Positions 7,913 to 16,111 of a DNA stretch of 40,054 nucleotides are shown piece after piece; position 1 is the stretch's first letter; every line of letters starts with the position of its first letter. The position numbers and the translations under genes were made by a program. Below the pieces are notes generated by a model. The model was not told where the DNA came from and did not search any database. It saw nothing but the letters and a program-made list of their open reading frames with translations. The DNA is from a bacterium (GTDB taxonomy: Bacteria; Pseudomonadota; Alphaproteobacteria; Rhizobiales; JAKIUO01), in NCBI GenBank assembly GCA_024228495.1, contig JAAETJ010000505.1, positions 1 to 40,054 on the forward strand, written 5' to 3'.

Positions 7913-8692
7913 CTAGTCCTCGTTGGAACTCACGAGACGTGGGCCGGACTTGTCGGTCGGGGGTTCATTTTCCATCAATATACCAAGACGGCGGGCGACT
8001 TCATGGTATGCTTCAACAAGCCCGCCCATATCGCGCCGGAAACGGTCTTTGTCCAGCTTCTTGTCAGTATCAGCATCCCACAAGCGGCAGCTATCAGGAC
8101 TAATCTCATCGGCCAGCACGATGCGTACCATATCGTTTTCAATGAGACGGCCAAATTCAATTTTAAAATCTATCAGCCTGATACCAATACCCGTAAACAG
8201 ACCCGACATATAGTCATTGATCCGCAAGGCCATTGCCGTCATTTCATCGATTTCGGGAGGATGAGCCCAACCAAAAGCCGTGATATGTTCTTCCGATACC
8301 ATCGGATCATCAAGCTTGTCTTCTTTGAAATAGAACTCGACAATGGAGCGCGGCAACGTCGTACCCTCTTCAAGGCCAAGCTTTTTGGCGATGGAACCAG
8401 CCGCCACATTTCGCACCACCACCTCAAGGGGAATGATTTCTACCGCCTTGATCAATTGCTCGCGCATGTTGAGACGTTTGATAAAATGGGTCGAAATACC
8501 GATTTCGGCCAGATGCACAAAAAGATATTCGGAAATGCGGTTATTGAGCACGCCCTTGCCATCAATCACTTCATGTTTTTTGGCATTAAAAGCCGTCGCA
8601 TCATCTTTGAAATGCTGAACAAGAGTCCCTGGTTCTGGACCCTCATAGAGAATTTTTGCCTTGCCTTCGTATATCCGGCGTCTTTTGCTCAT
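7913..8692 (-). CDS. purC: Phosphoribosylaminoimidazole-succinocarboxamide synthase (SAICAR synthetase)
   Basis: PurC joins CAIR and aspartate with ATP in step eight of IMP synthesis. The 259-residue protein opens with [19 protein letters not shown] and has [40 protein letters not shown] and DFKIEFGRL, all conserved. The ATG at 8692 gives the usual family N-terminus. It is divergent from the zeta-subunit gene with about 210 bases between them. In related genomes purS, purQ and purL follow; none is found here, and a dead DCC gene follows instead. Confidence 0.96.
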   Translation of the reverse strand: MSKRRRIYEGKAKILYEGPEPGTLVQHFKDDATAFNAKKHEVIDGKGVLNNRISEYLFVHLAEIGISTHFIKRLNMREQLIKAVEIIPLEVVVRNVAAGSIAKKLGLEEGTTLPRSIVEFYFKEDKLDDPMVSEEHITAFGWAHPPEIDEMTAMALRINDYMSGLFTGIGIRLIDFKIEFGRLIENDMVRIVLADEISPDSCRLWDADTDKKLDKDRFRRDMGGLVEAYHEVARRLGILMENEPPTDKSGPRLVSSNED

Positions 8693-8901
8693 GATGCTGT
8701 CCCTGATGTTGCGCGATTATCCGTTAGAAGCGACCCTAGCCCATTGCTCAACCTGAAACAATGAGGCTGTTGTATCTGTCCCCTGCTGAGTTTTTCTGTT
8801 CTGCAATGATCTTTATTGATTTGCTGTCAATGTCAGTCTATCTGATGATAAGGGTCTGTCACCATCGAGTGGCAATTGCATTAATTTTGAAAGGATTGGA
8901 T

Positions 8902-9225
8902 ATGGGTGAGTTTGAAAAACGCGGCAAAGGAGAAGAGGGAAAGTTTGCTCTCGACAACGAAACCCGCTTCAAAGCTGAAGCACGACGTAACAAACTGCTG
9001 GGGCTTTGGGCCGCGCAGCTTATGGGGATCACAGGAGAAGAAGCTGCGAACTACGCCATCGAAGTCGTTAAGTCGGACCTTGAAGAAGTCGGCGAAGAAG
9101 ATGTCTTTCGCAAAATTCGCAGAGATTTTGATGCCAGGAATGTAAATCTATCAGATCATCAGATCCGCCGTGAAATGGAACAGCTAATGGCGACGGCTGT
9201 TAAGCAGATCAGCGAGCAATCCTGA
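8902..9225 (+). CDS. ATP synthase inhibitor zeta subunit (DUF1476)
   Basis: The zeta subunit of alphaproteobacteria blocks reverse rotation of F1-ATPase through its N-terminal inhibitory helix. The 107-residue product starts MGEFEKRGKGEEGKFALDN and continues with RFKAEARRNKLLGLWAAQLM, the EEVGEEDVFRKI segment and a final helical SDHQIRREMEQLM. Start: ATG at 8902 is preceded by AAGGA (8891-8894 area) and gives the family N-terminus; a longer upstream frame exists but is not supported. Its usual neighbour purC is adjacent and divergent. Confidence 0.92.
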   Translation: MGEFEKRGKGEEGKFALDNETRFKAEARRNKLLGLWAAQLMGITGEEAANYAIEVVKSDLEEVGEEDVFRKIRRDFDARNVNLSDHQIRREMEQLMATAVKQISEQS

Positions 9226-9353
9226 TATAACGGTAAAAATCAGCTTTTTGAGTAAGATCAATGAGTCTCTTCTTCTTTATGTTAAGTTCGCCATACAGCT
9301 TATCGGACTTGCCGAGAAGATTATACGGGAAATCTAACCATAGGGAGGATGTT

Positions 9354-9572
9354 ATGATCAAAATAATGGCGATCTTGTTCATTATGATTGCGCCAACACT
9401 GATGGGTATACTGGTTGTAGCCGTTTTGTCCATGTCTTCGCCAATCACGGGTGGTACGTCGTTAAGCTCACAAGGTACGACCATCTTGCTGGTGGTCGCG
9501 GGCGCAGCGCTCGCCGCTCTCCCTATCAGCTATTTCGTAGCAGGAAAAATCACTCGCACATTCAATAGCTAG
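9354..9572 (+). CDS. Small two-helix membrane protein
   Basis: A 72-residue protein with two hydrophobic segments: residues about 3-27 (KIMAILFIMIAPTLMGILVV) and about 44-66 (TILLVVAGAALAALPISYFV), ending in a short basic tail. A strong GGGAGG ribosome site at 9343-9348 sets the ATG at 9354. It resembles a short hydrophobic protein encoded among the purine genes of many rhizobia, sometimes mislabelled 'CTP synthetase' in databases; that link is from memory. Function unknown. Its place beside purC and DUF1476 agrees with that synteny. Confidence 0.7.
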   Translation: MIKIMAILFIMIAPTLMGILVVAVLSMSSPITGGTSLSSQGTTILLVVAGAALAALPISYFVAGKITRTFNS

Positions 9573-9578
9573 GCTGTC

Positions 9579-9959
9579 TTACCGTAATAGACAGACACTT
9601 GCCGAGCCGCGCCTGACAAAGCCCAGTTTGCGAGCAGCTGCACGCGAAACATCAATGATACGACCACGGGTAAACGGCCCACGATCATTTATACGCACCA
9701 CCACCGAACGCCCATTGCGGCGATTGCGCACTCGCACCTTTGTACCAAATCGCAAGGTCCGATGAGCCGCCGTCATGCGCCGCGAATTCATGATTTCTCC
9801 ATTGGCTGTTCTGCGCCCATCAAGCGCATACCATGAGGCCCGACCGCATTGAGCTGCATGCGCAATGTTGACAATACTTACCGCTATTACGAGCACGCTC
9901 GCACCGATTGTCAACGGAGAACTACAAAACTGCTTGGTGATTTTCTTAACTTCGGTCAT
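9579..9959 (-). CDS. rlpA: RlpA-like double-psi beta-barrel protein
   Basis: RlpA-family proteins act on peptidoglycan: several cleave glycan strands that lack stem peptides at the septum. The 126-residue product has an N-terminal hydrophobic signal (SPLTIGASVLVIAVSIVNIA) and one DPBB domain: CGRASWYALDGRRTANGE, MTAAHRTLRFGTKVRV, VVVRINDRGPFTRGRIIDVS. The catalytic-type Asp in NDRGPF and the His in AAHRTL are present. There is no SPOR domain, so it is a minimal RlpA. The signal has no clear lipobox Cys. Confidence 0.85.
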   Translation of the reverse strand: MTEVKKITKQFCSSPLTIGASVLVIAVSIVNIAHAAQCGRASWYALDGRRTANGEIMNSRRMTAAHRTLRFGTKVRVRNRRNGRSVVVRINDRGPFTRGRIIDVSRAAARKLGFVRRGSASVCLLR

Positions 9960-10105
9960 ATTTCTTCACATACTCGCTTCTTGTCGTCATAAAAGGGCTT
10001 TAAGAGCAATCGATATGAACATGTATATATTTTCTATAAATAGTGCAACATATTGATTACATTGAAATTTAGAACTATTCTTAGTAAAAAGAAAGCTGTT
10101 TCGAT

Positions 10106-10807
10106 ATGAATGACGACGCGCTTCTTGCTCCTCTTGCTCCGCGCACGATCGCCATTTTCGGCGTGTTATGCGGTATTATAGCAGCTTTGATCTTTACGCT
10201 CTGGCCGCAAATCGATCTGTTTACCTCCGCGTTATTTTACAAAGGCAATGGCCGGTTTTTGCTGATCGGCAATCCCCTTGGTACCATTCCTCGCAGCATT
10301 TTCAAGATTCTGTTCATCACTTTTTGTGCCATGGCTCTAATCGGTTTGCTGGTCACAGCTTTGCGCCGCTCTCGCCTGTTTGGACTTGGGGTCCCCCACT
10401 GGGCCTATCTCGTGGCTTGTCTGGTGCTCGGCCCAGGCTTGCTAACCAATGCGATCTTGAAGGATCACTGGGGACGCGCCCGGCCCATACAGACCGAGCA
10501 ATTTGGGGCCGGCGGCAAATTCACGCCTGCTCTCGTTCCAAGCCAGGCCTGTAATCGCAACTGCTCATTTGTATCAGGCGAATCCTCTTCCATCTTCATG
10601 GCGTTTTTCGCTCTTGCTTTACTATTGTCCAATTACCGAAAACTCTTGTTGGTCGCGGGTGTTTTAATCGGCAGCCTGTCTGGCCTCGTGCGTATCGGCA
10701 TGGGAGGGCATTTTTTGTCAGATGTCGCCTTTTCAGGTATTTTCATGCTGCTGACGGCCAGCGCCCTTTACTGGCTTGTTTTCACAAAATTGGCTCCAAA
10801 AACATAA
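10106..10807 (+). CDS. PAP2-family membrane phosphatase
   Basis: PAP2 enzymes remove phosphates from lipids such as undecaprenyl diphosphate, phosphatidylglycerol phosphate or lipid A. The 233-residue protein has about six membrane segments, and the three signature blocks are visible: KDHWGRARP (near residue 124), SFVSGESSS (near 155), and RIGMGGHFLSD (near 198). In the second block the usual His of SGH is Glu, a variant I recall from other rhizobial members; the essential His and Asp in the third block are kept. The substrate cannot be told from sequence. Confidence 0.85.
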   Translation: MNDDALLAPLAPRTIAIFGVLCGIIAALIFTLWPQIDLFTSALFYKGNGRFLLIGNPLGTIPRSIFKILFITFCAMALIGLLVTALRRSRLFGLGVPHWAYLVACLVLGPGLLTNAILKDHWGRARPIQTEQFGAGGKFTPALVPSQACNRNCSFVSGESSSIFMAFFALALLLSNYRKLLLVAGVLIGSLSGLVRIGMGGHFLSDVAFSGIFMLLTASALYWLVFTKLAPKT

Positions 10808-10838
10808 ACGCTCCCCCATCAAATAATGAAAGAGCGTT
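10807..10838. terminator. Possible terminator between convergent PAP2 and ppk2 genes
   Basis: AACGCTC (10807-10813) pairs with GAGCGTT (10832-10838) over an 18-base loop, at the end of the plus-strand PAP2 gene and facing the minus-strand ppk2 gene. No clear T-run follows on either side, so it is weak. Confidence 0.35.
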
Positions 10839-10863
10839 CAATATTAGATCTATGCGAAACTTG

Positions 10864-11862
10864 CTATTTGCGCCGTAATGCCGGGTGCAGACTGGCCCCC
10901 AATATATGTTCAGAGCGACCAATCACATGATCCGAATTACCAACGATCAAAGGATCAGGGCCTCGCACCACATCCTGATCCTTGCCGGGATAGGCAAGCG
11001 TCGACAAAAAATGCTGCATGGTGTTTAAACGAGCACGCTTTTTATCGTCCGATTTGACGATCATCCAACGTGCATCCGCCGTATCGGTGTAAAAGAACAT
11101 GGCTTCCTTGGCTTCAGTGTAATCGTCCCATTTGCCAAGCGAGGCGCGATCAATCGGCGACAATTTCCACTGTTTCAAGGGCTCACCCTCGCGCGATTTG
11201 AAACGTCGGCGCTGCTCTTCCTGAGTGACCGAGAAATAATATTTGTAGAGCCGAATACCAGACTGCACGAGCATACGCTCAAACATCGGGGTCTGGCGCA
11301 TGAATTCAAGATATTCGTTGGGCGTACAAAAATCCATCACCCGCTCTACACCTGCACGATTGTACCACGAACGATCAAACAATACCATTTCACCAGCGCT
11401 TGGCAAATGCTCGATATAACGCTGATAGTACCATTGAGAACTTTCACGCTCTGTTGGCTTGTTAAGCGCCACGACCCGTGCGGCCCTTGGATTGAGATGC
11501 TCCATAAAGCGCTTTATGGTGCCACCTTTGCCAGCCGCATCACGGCCTTCAAACAGGATTACAACCCGTTCGCCGGTCTTTTCAACCCAGTCCTGCACTT
11601 TCAGCAATTCGACCTGCAGCTCGCGCTTATGGCCCTCATAAACCACTCGTTTGATTTTCTTTTTATACGGATAATCTCCACTTTCGAATGCTTCACGAAT
11701 GGTGTCTTGATCATGGTGCAATTTGGTCAAAGCACCCAGCACGCCAATGCTTTGTGCAGCATTTTTTTTTGCCGCTTTTTTGACCTTTTTTTTACTCTTG
11801 AGTAGGGGCTTTACGACACGTGGATTGCGCTTGCCGTTTATTGATATTGCTGCTTCTACCAT
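10864..11862 (-). CDS. ppk2: Polyphosphate kinase 2 (PPK2 family)
   Basis: PPK2 enzymes transfer phosphate between polyphosphate and nucleoside phosphates. Short class I members mostly make ATP or GTP from the diphosphates. The 332-residue protein has a single P-loop kinase domain: Walker A GRDAAGKGG at 106-114, the lid segment with RESSQWYYQRYI, and Walker B LFDRSWYNR at 161-169. The first 50 residues are an unusually Lys-rich extension (KKKVKKAAKK). The start ATG at 11862 is the only good one. It is convergent with the PAP2 gene. Confidence 0.93.
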   Translation of the reverse strand: MVEAAISINGKRNPRVVKPLLKSKKKVKKAAKKNAAQSIGVLGALTKLHHDQDTIREAFESGDYPYKKKIKRVVYEGHKRELQVELLKVQDWVEKTGERVVILFEGRDAAGKGGTIKRFMEHLNPRAARVVALNKPTERESSQWYYQRYIEHLPSAGEMVLFDRSWYNRAGVERVMDFCTPNEYLEFMRQTPMFERMLVQSGIRLYKYYFSVTQEEQRRRFKSREGEPLKQWKLSPIDRASLGKWDDYTEAKEAMFFYTDTADARWMIVKSDDKKRARLNTMQHFLSTLAYPGKDQDVVRGPDPLIVGNSDHVIGRSEHILGASLHPALRRK

Positions 11863-12008
11863 GATGGAACCACTCGCTAACTGAAATCATCTGAATATTA
11901 ATTTCACTAATAATAACAAGTAAATACCTTATATCACATTAAGAATATAACTTTTTTATCATTCTCTCAAATGGCCAAGATCTAGAGGAGGAAGTACAGC
12001 CTCTTTTA

Positions 12009-12722
12009 TCAGGTCTCTAGCGTCTTTTTATTAAATTTGCAAAGGTCGAAAATCGAGCAGTTTGGACAACCTGGCTTGCGCGCCTTGCAGATATAACGGC
12101 CATGTAAAATAAGCCAGTGATGGGCGTGCAATTTATAAAGATCTGGCACAATCCGTTCGAGAATTTCCTCAACCGCATTGGGTGTTTTCCCCGGGCCAAG
12201 CCCGGTACGGTTTGAGACCCGGAAAATATGTGTATCAACGGCGATAGTTGGCTCCCCAAACGCGACATTGGCCACCACACTGGCGGTCTTGCGCCCGACT
12301 CCCGGCAATTTTTCCAATTGCTCGCGATCAGTTGGCACTTCGCCACCAAAATCATCAAGTAACATTCGCGACAGGGCGATAATATTTTTGGCCTTGGTAC
12401 GAAACAGGCCGATGGTGCGGATATACTCAATCAGCTTGGCTTCCCCCAGCGACACCATCTGCGCCGGGGTTGTGATCTTCTCAAACAAGGCTCTGGTGGC
12501 TTTGTTAACCCCCGTATCGGTGGCTTGTGCGGATAGGGCAACGGCCACCACCAGCGTATAGGGATTGCTGTAATTGAGCTCGCTTTGGGGTTCAGGGCGA
12601 GCTTCGCGCAAGCGAAAAAACAGGGCTTCAATTTCTACTTTTTTCAACTTCGAGCGGGAGAGACGCTTTTTGCGCACGGTGTTTTTGGGGCGCGTTTTTT
12701 TTTCTGATGGTTTTGTGTTCAT
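12009..12722 (-). CDS. nth: Endonuclease III (DNA glycosylase/AP lyase)
   Basis: Nth removes oxidised pyrimidines and nicks abasic sites. The 237-residue product has the helix-hairpin-helix LPGVGRKTASVV with catalytic Lys145, catalytic Asp163 in AVDTHIFRVSNR, and a [4Fe-4S] cluster motif C-x6-C-x2-C-x5-C (Cys 212, 219, 222, 228). The first 30 residues form a strongly basic extension. It is divergent from a broken DUF2244 gene, the usual neighbour in Hyphomicrobiales. Confidence 0.96.
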   Translation of the reverse strand: MNTKPSEKKTRPKNTVRKKRLSRSKLKKVEIEALFFRLREARPEPQSELNYSNPYTLVVAVALSAQATDTGVNKATRALFEKITTPAQMVSLGEAKLIEYIRTIGLFRTKAKNIIALSRMLLDDFGGEVPTDREQLEKLPGVGRKTASVVANVAFGEPTIAVDTHIFRVSNRTGLGPGKTPNAVEEILERIVPDLYKLHAHHWLILHGRYICKARKPGCPNCSIFDLCKFNKKTLET

Positions 12723-12772
12723 GAATGATAACCTGCTGAAAAGAAATTTCTACTTTGGAATCTGGGCCTGTC

Positions 12773-13246
12773 ATGGAACAAAATATAGGGACCGATCAAC
12801 ACTCCTCTCATTTTAGTGCACTATTATGATCGCATCGCTCCTTGTCCTCCAGAGGATTCTAGATCATGATGCTCATTGTTGCCTTTACAAGCCTGATCAT
12901 TGACTTTTAGTTCTATCAAAAAGGCGCCTGGCCAGTACTTGGGTTTTTCGACCTTGATATTCTTATATTATATCATGCCTTCAAAGCGAACGATCGCGGT
13001 ACGGATATATATGAAACCGTTGAACTGACCCCCAATCATCTGTCGATCATCCCTTGCGTGGAGAACAACGCCAATGGCGCTTCAATTCTTATTGGGTAAA
13101 ACTGCGCGTCGCGGCAATAGGTGTCAGGTAGAAGCCTCCTCGCATGGCAACAAGCTGACCTTTGCAAAAATATTTTGTCCAATGATGAAAAATGCGATTT
13201 CACCAAAAGCCTCAATTAAGCCCTCGCCAAAATGCAGATCAATTAG
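12773..13246 (+). pseudogene. DUF2244 membrane protein, heavily degraded
   Basis: From ATG 12773 the frame reads MEQNIGTDQHSSHFSALL, TGA (12827), SHRSLSSRGF, TAG (12860), IMMLIVAFTSLIIDF, TAG (12908), FYQKGAWPVLGFFDLDILIL, then ETVELTPNHLSI. After a frameshift near 13078-13090 it reads FNSYWVKLRV, and a further shift gives SNDEKCDFTKSLN, TAA (13217), ALAKMQIN, TAG (13244). The GAWPVLGFFDLD and VELTPNHL blocks are DUF2244 hallmarks. With four internal stops and at least two shifts it cannot make a protein. Its position between nth and an Ada-like gene matches the intact gene in relatives. Confidence 0.85.
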
Positions 13247-13323
13247 GCGCTCAGAGCGATAAAAACTCAAAACCTACAAGAAACGGGTCGCCAGCCCGCC
13301 TTGACGCGCTTAATATCTTTGCC

Positions 13324-14196
13324 ATGAACAAACTCAGTCAAATATCTGCGGCCCCGACCGCAAGCGATGATTATCTGCTTGTCCGTAACGCGATCCTGTT
13401 CATCAAGGACCATGCTCTTGAACAGCCCCCACTTGAGGAAATAGCCCATCATGTCGGTCTCGGCCCGACGCAATTTCACAAATTGTTCAGTCGCTGGGCG
13501 GGGCTGACTCCCAAAGCATTTTTGCAATCCCTGACCATTGATCACGCCAAGCGGCTGCTCGACGACAATAACAGCGTTTTGCAAACCAGCTTTAAAACTG
13601 GCCTGTCAGGAAGTGGTCGCCTACACGATCTATTTGTGCAATATGAAGCCTTGAGCCCGGGGGAATATGCCCGCAAAGGCCGAGGGCTCATCATACATTA
13701 CGGCTTCCACGACAGCCCATTTGGCCTGGCGCTGTTGATGATGACGAAACGGGGCATAGCCGGGCTTGGTTTTGCCGATGGCGACGATCAACGCCATGAG
13801 GCGCTACAAGATATGATGCGGCGCTGGCCCAAAGCCACTTATACTGAAGATGAAACGATAACCGGCCCCGCCGCCAGTCGGATTTTTTCAACCGCAAACT
13901 GGCAAGCCGCTCAGCCTTTGCGGGTCGTTCTAATCGGATCTGATTTTGAATTAAGCGTCTGGAAAAGTCTGTTGCAAATCCGCCCCGGCCAATGCGTCAC
14001 CTATGGAAATTTGGCCGCCAGCATCGACAAGCCACTGGCCCACCGCGCCGTGGGCTCTGCAGTTGGCCGCAATCCCATCAGCTTCGTCGTGCCTTGTCAC
14101 CGCGTCTTGCGCAAAGGTGGCGCACTTGGTGGTTATCATTGGTCCCTGCCCCGCAAACAAGCGATCATCGGCTGGGAAAAGTGCCTGACAAAATAG
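13324..14196 (+). CDS. AraC-type HTH / methylated-DNA-protein-cysteine methyltransferase (Ada-like)
   Basis: The protein couples an AraC-type DNA-binding domain (about residues 20-118, with HHVGLGPTQFHKLFSRWAGL) to an O6-alkylguanine methyltransferase domain (about 125-288). The acceptor Cys258 lies in the canonical PCHRV, and the family segments TYGNLAASIDKP and AVGSAVGRNP are present. The N-terminal zinc-binding Ada domain that senses phosphotriesters is absent, so induction by that route is unlikely. Start: ATG 13324 gives 290 residues; the longer open frame from 13192 runs through the DUF2244 pseudogene and is not real. Confidence 0.92.
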   Translation: MNKLSQISAAPTASDDYLLVRNAILFIKDHALEQPPLEEIAHHVGLGPTQFHKLFSRWAGLTPKAFLQSLTIDHAKRLLDDNNSVLQTSFKTGLSGSGRLHDLFVQYEALSPGEYARKGRGLIIHYGFHDSPFGLALLMMTKRGIAGLGFADGDDQRHEALQDMMRRWPKATYTEDETITGPAASRIFSTANWQAAQPLRVVLIGSDFELSVWKSLLQIRPGQCVTYGNLAASIDKPLAHRAVGSAVGRNPISFVVPCHRVLRKGGALGGYHWSLPRKQAIIGWEKCLTK

Positions 14197-14287
14197 TCAA
14201 AATGATAAAACGGAAAAAAGAGGCCCCGAGCGACCATTTGACTGGCCGGTAACGGGACCTGCTTTACGACGCAATACATGCTTAAGT

Positions 14288-14377
14288 GATCGAAATCAAT
14301 ATGGATTGATCGAGATCGGGTGGATCTCGCCAGACCGTCAAAACTCTTGCTTCAAGAGCGTGACGCGGTTTCTGGCG
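14288..14377. repeat. Cluster of palindromes, including a 50-base hairpin
   Basis: The main structure runs 14328-14377: CGCCAGA, CCGTCA, AAA, CTCTTG, a three-base loop, CAAGAG, CG, TGACGCGG, TT, TCTGGCG, pairing almost end to end. Just upstream are ATCAAT-N4-ATTGAT and GAGATC-N6-GATCTC type repeats. It lies between two convergent genes (the ada-like gene ending at 14196 and the M15 gene ending at 14407). There is no T-run, so it is not a standard terminator; a REP-like or MITE-like palindrome is an alternative. Confidence 0.6.
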
Positions 14378-14406
14378 AGTGCCTTAATTCTTGACCTTTT
14401 AGGCTC

Positions 14407-15381
14407 CTAGCTCAGAGAATCCCGGAGACGTGCCATACGGCGCTTGCGGGCAATACGACGGGCTCTCTTTACCCGGCTAACACGCCGTTTGCTGCGATAC
14501 CGGCGCTTTTTCGAAGCGTGGCGTTTTTTACGACCACCCCAGTGCCAGCTGCGACGCGGTCCAACATCGAGATGTACAATGCGATTGCCGCCATAGGTGC
14601 CGACACCTCCGCGTCCAGGCAAACTCTTGAGATAACGGGCCAGCGCATATTTATTGATACCGGGGACATAAAAGTCAGCGGCTGTACAATGCAAATGCTG
14701 TGAACGTCTGGCACCACCAATGCGACGATTGTGCCGATGAGAGCGATAGCCAGAAGTAATATGCAATTTGCGACCATAGTGAGCGGATACCTTTTTCAAA
14801 AGGTTACGCAGACGTTTGGGAAAACAGCTAGTTGAAACACCACGTTTTGCAACCTGGTAACCTAGACCCTTGCTACGAGTTCTCCAGCCGCGCTTGGTCT
14901 TTTTGCTGGCCGTCTTGCGTTTAGCGGACTTACGCTTTGCCGAACCACGTCGTGTTAGTTTACGTACTGACCGCGCGTTCAACCGGCGACCGATTTTACG
15001 TAGCGACTTGTTCTTACCAAATGATTTTTTCGTACGGCGTGCAACTCTTCTTTTGCGTACAGAACGGCGCGCACCCTTTTTCTGCCGGGTAGAACGGATC
15101 TTGACGCGAGATTTTGATTTTGATTTTGATTTTACTTTGGGCTTAGATTTAACAACCGAACGGCTGGCATCGTTTAGTATCCGCGTCGGGCGGATAGATG
15201 CAACTTTATAGCTCTTTTTTAGGGCAGCTTTTTTCTCGACGACACCACTCATGCAGCGAAATGATTTCACCATAACATCACAAGTTCTTGCACCAGCATT
15301 GCCCGGGGCAAACAAAAATGCCCCCGAAGCAATAACCACACTTAAAGCAACTTTAATACGATCACTCAACATTTTACTCAT
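14407..15381 (-). CDS. Secreted M15-type peptidase with long basic arms
   Basis: The C-terminal half carries an M15A_3-type peptidase domain (about residues 175-283): ITSGYRSHRHNRRIGGARRS, QHLHCTAADFYVPG with His and Asp metal ligands, and IVHLDVGPRRSWHWG with the final His. Such domains cleave peptidoglycan cross-links. A signal peptide (VALSVVIASGAFLFAPGNAGA) starts at ATG 15381, behind GGAGAGG; a longer frame starts at 15417. Unusual: residues about 72-173 and 284-319 are extremely rich in Lys, Arg and Ser, like histone H1 tails, so the 324-residue protein is very basic. These arms may bind the anionic wall or lipopolysaccharide; this is inference. Confidence 0.82.
   Translation of the reverse strand: MSKMLSDRIKVALSVVIASGAFLFAPGNAGARTCDVMVKSFRCMSGVVEKKAALKKSYKVASIRPTRILNDASRSVVKSKPKVKSKSKSKSRVKIRSTRQKKGARRSVRKRRVARRTKKSFGKNKSLRKIGRRLNARSVRKLTRRGSAKRKSAKRKTASKKTKRGWRTRSKGLGYQVAKRGVSTSCFPKRLRNLLKKVSAHYGRKLHITSGYRSHRHNRRIGGARRSQHLHCTAADFYVPGINKYALARYLKSLPGRGGVGTYGGNRIVHLDVGPRRSWHWGGRKKRHASKKRRYRSKRRVSRVKRARRIARKRRMARLRDSLS
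15115..15137. repeat. Hexanucleotide repeat inside the M15 gene
   Basis: Tandem TTTTGA-type units (plus strand) encode a K-S-K-S-K-S run in the basic arm of the M15 protein. Each unit is in frame, so slippage would only change arm length. Confidence 0.6.
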
Positions 15382-16111
15382 AACATCCTCTCCTAGTACG
15401 AACAACTGGCTTGCCAATACTCAAATCTCCGGCAACCGGTTTTACTAATAGGGCTACACTATTGATTGCCATGACCTGCGAGAAGATTTTCATCTTCAAG
15501 TGCAAATCACACTTAAATAGTGTATCCGGCGGCGTATAGAGGAGAATTGATGCAGTTGTCTACTAGAAACGTCATCCAGAGGATGCGTTCAAACAGCACA
15601 GATCGGAGTCTTTAACTCTGCATTTTCACAAATAGGGAGCAACATGCCCCTCAAAATCATTAGCCCGCCAGGCGGCCTAACCATCCCTCAACTTAACCGG
15701 ATATGGACGCTATTCCCTCAAACATCGCCCATGTCCCTACAATATTTAACTAGAACAATCATCTATTATTATGATTAATAGTAAGTAAACCCAATAGTAA
15801 ACGGGGTTCATTCTGTTACACACCTATATATGGGCCGTTTTTACTGTTGTTAATAAATTTGCTATCTTTGATGTTAACTTTTTCTGATCATTTGTGATTA
15901 ATATTCCATTGAAATAACCGGCTTTTTCGGATTTTTGCTATTTTTGGACGAGCAGGTGCGATACTTATATTATAGTCGGTATGCCTGCGAGAACCACGGC
16001 CTTTTCCCGTACAGCACATTGCTTTCTTGCGTCTTCACATCAACAAAGATAGGCTACCGATGTTTTCCACAGCCTGACAACTCTTCTTCTTGCTTATCGA
16101 AAGACCTTTTC
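15382..16111. other. Long intergenic region with two possible micro-ORFs
   Basis: No recognisable gene. Two very short frames have ribosome-like sites: ATG 15550 (GAGGAGA upstream, 21 codons) and ATG 15644 (GGGAG upstream, 43 codons, MPLKIISPPGGLTIP...), neither with known relatives that I recall. The 3' third (15780-15920) is AT-rich and may hold the promoter of the following kinase gene. No tRNA was seen. Confidence 0.3.

Noticed and set aside
8003-8764. Long plus-strand frame opposite purC
   Set aside because: Antisense shadow of a well-conserved gene, without ribosome site or protein family.
13192-13323. N-terminal extension of the Ada-like protein
   Set aside because: The extension reads through the end of the DUF2244 pseudogene in a wrong frame; the family N-terminus fits ATG 13324.
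14328-14377. Classical rho-independent terminator
   Set aside because: The stem is long and good, but neither strand has a following T-run.
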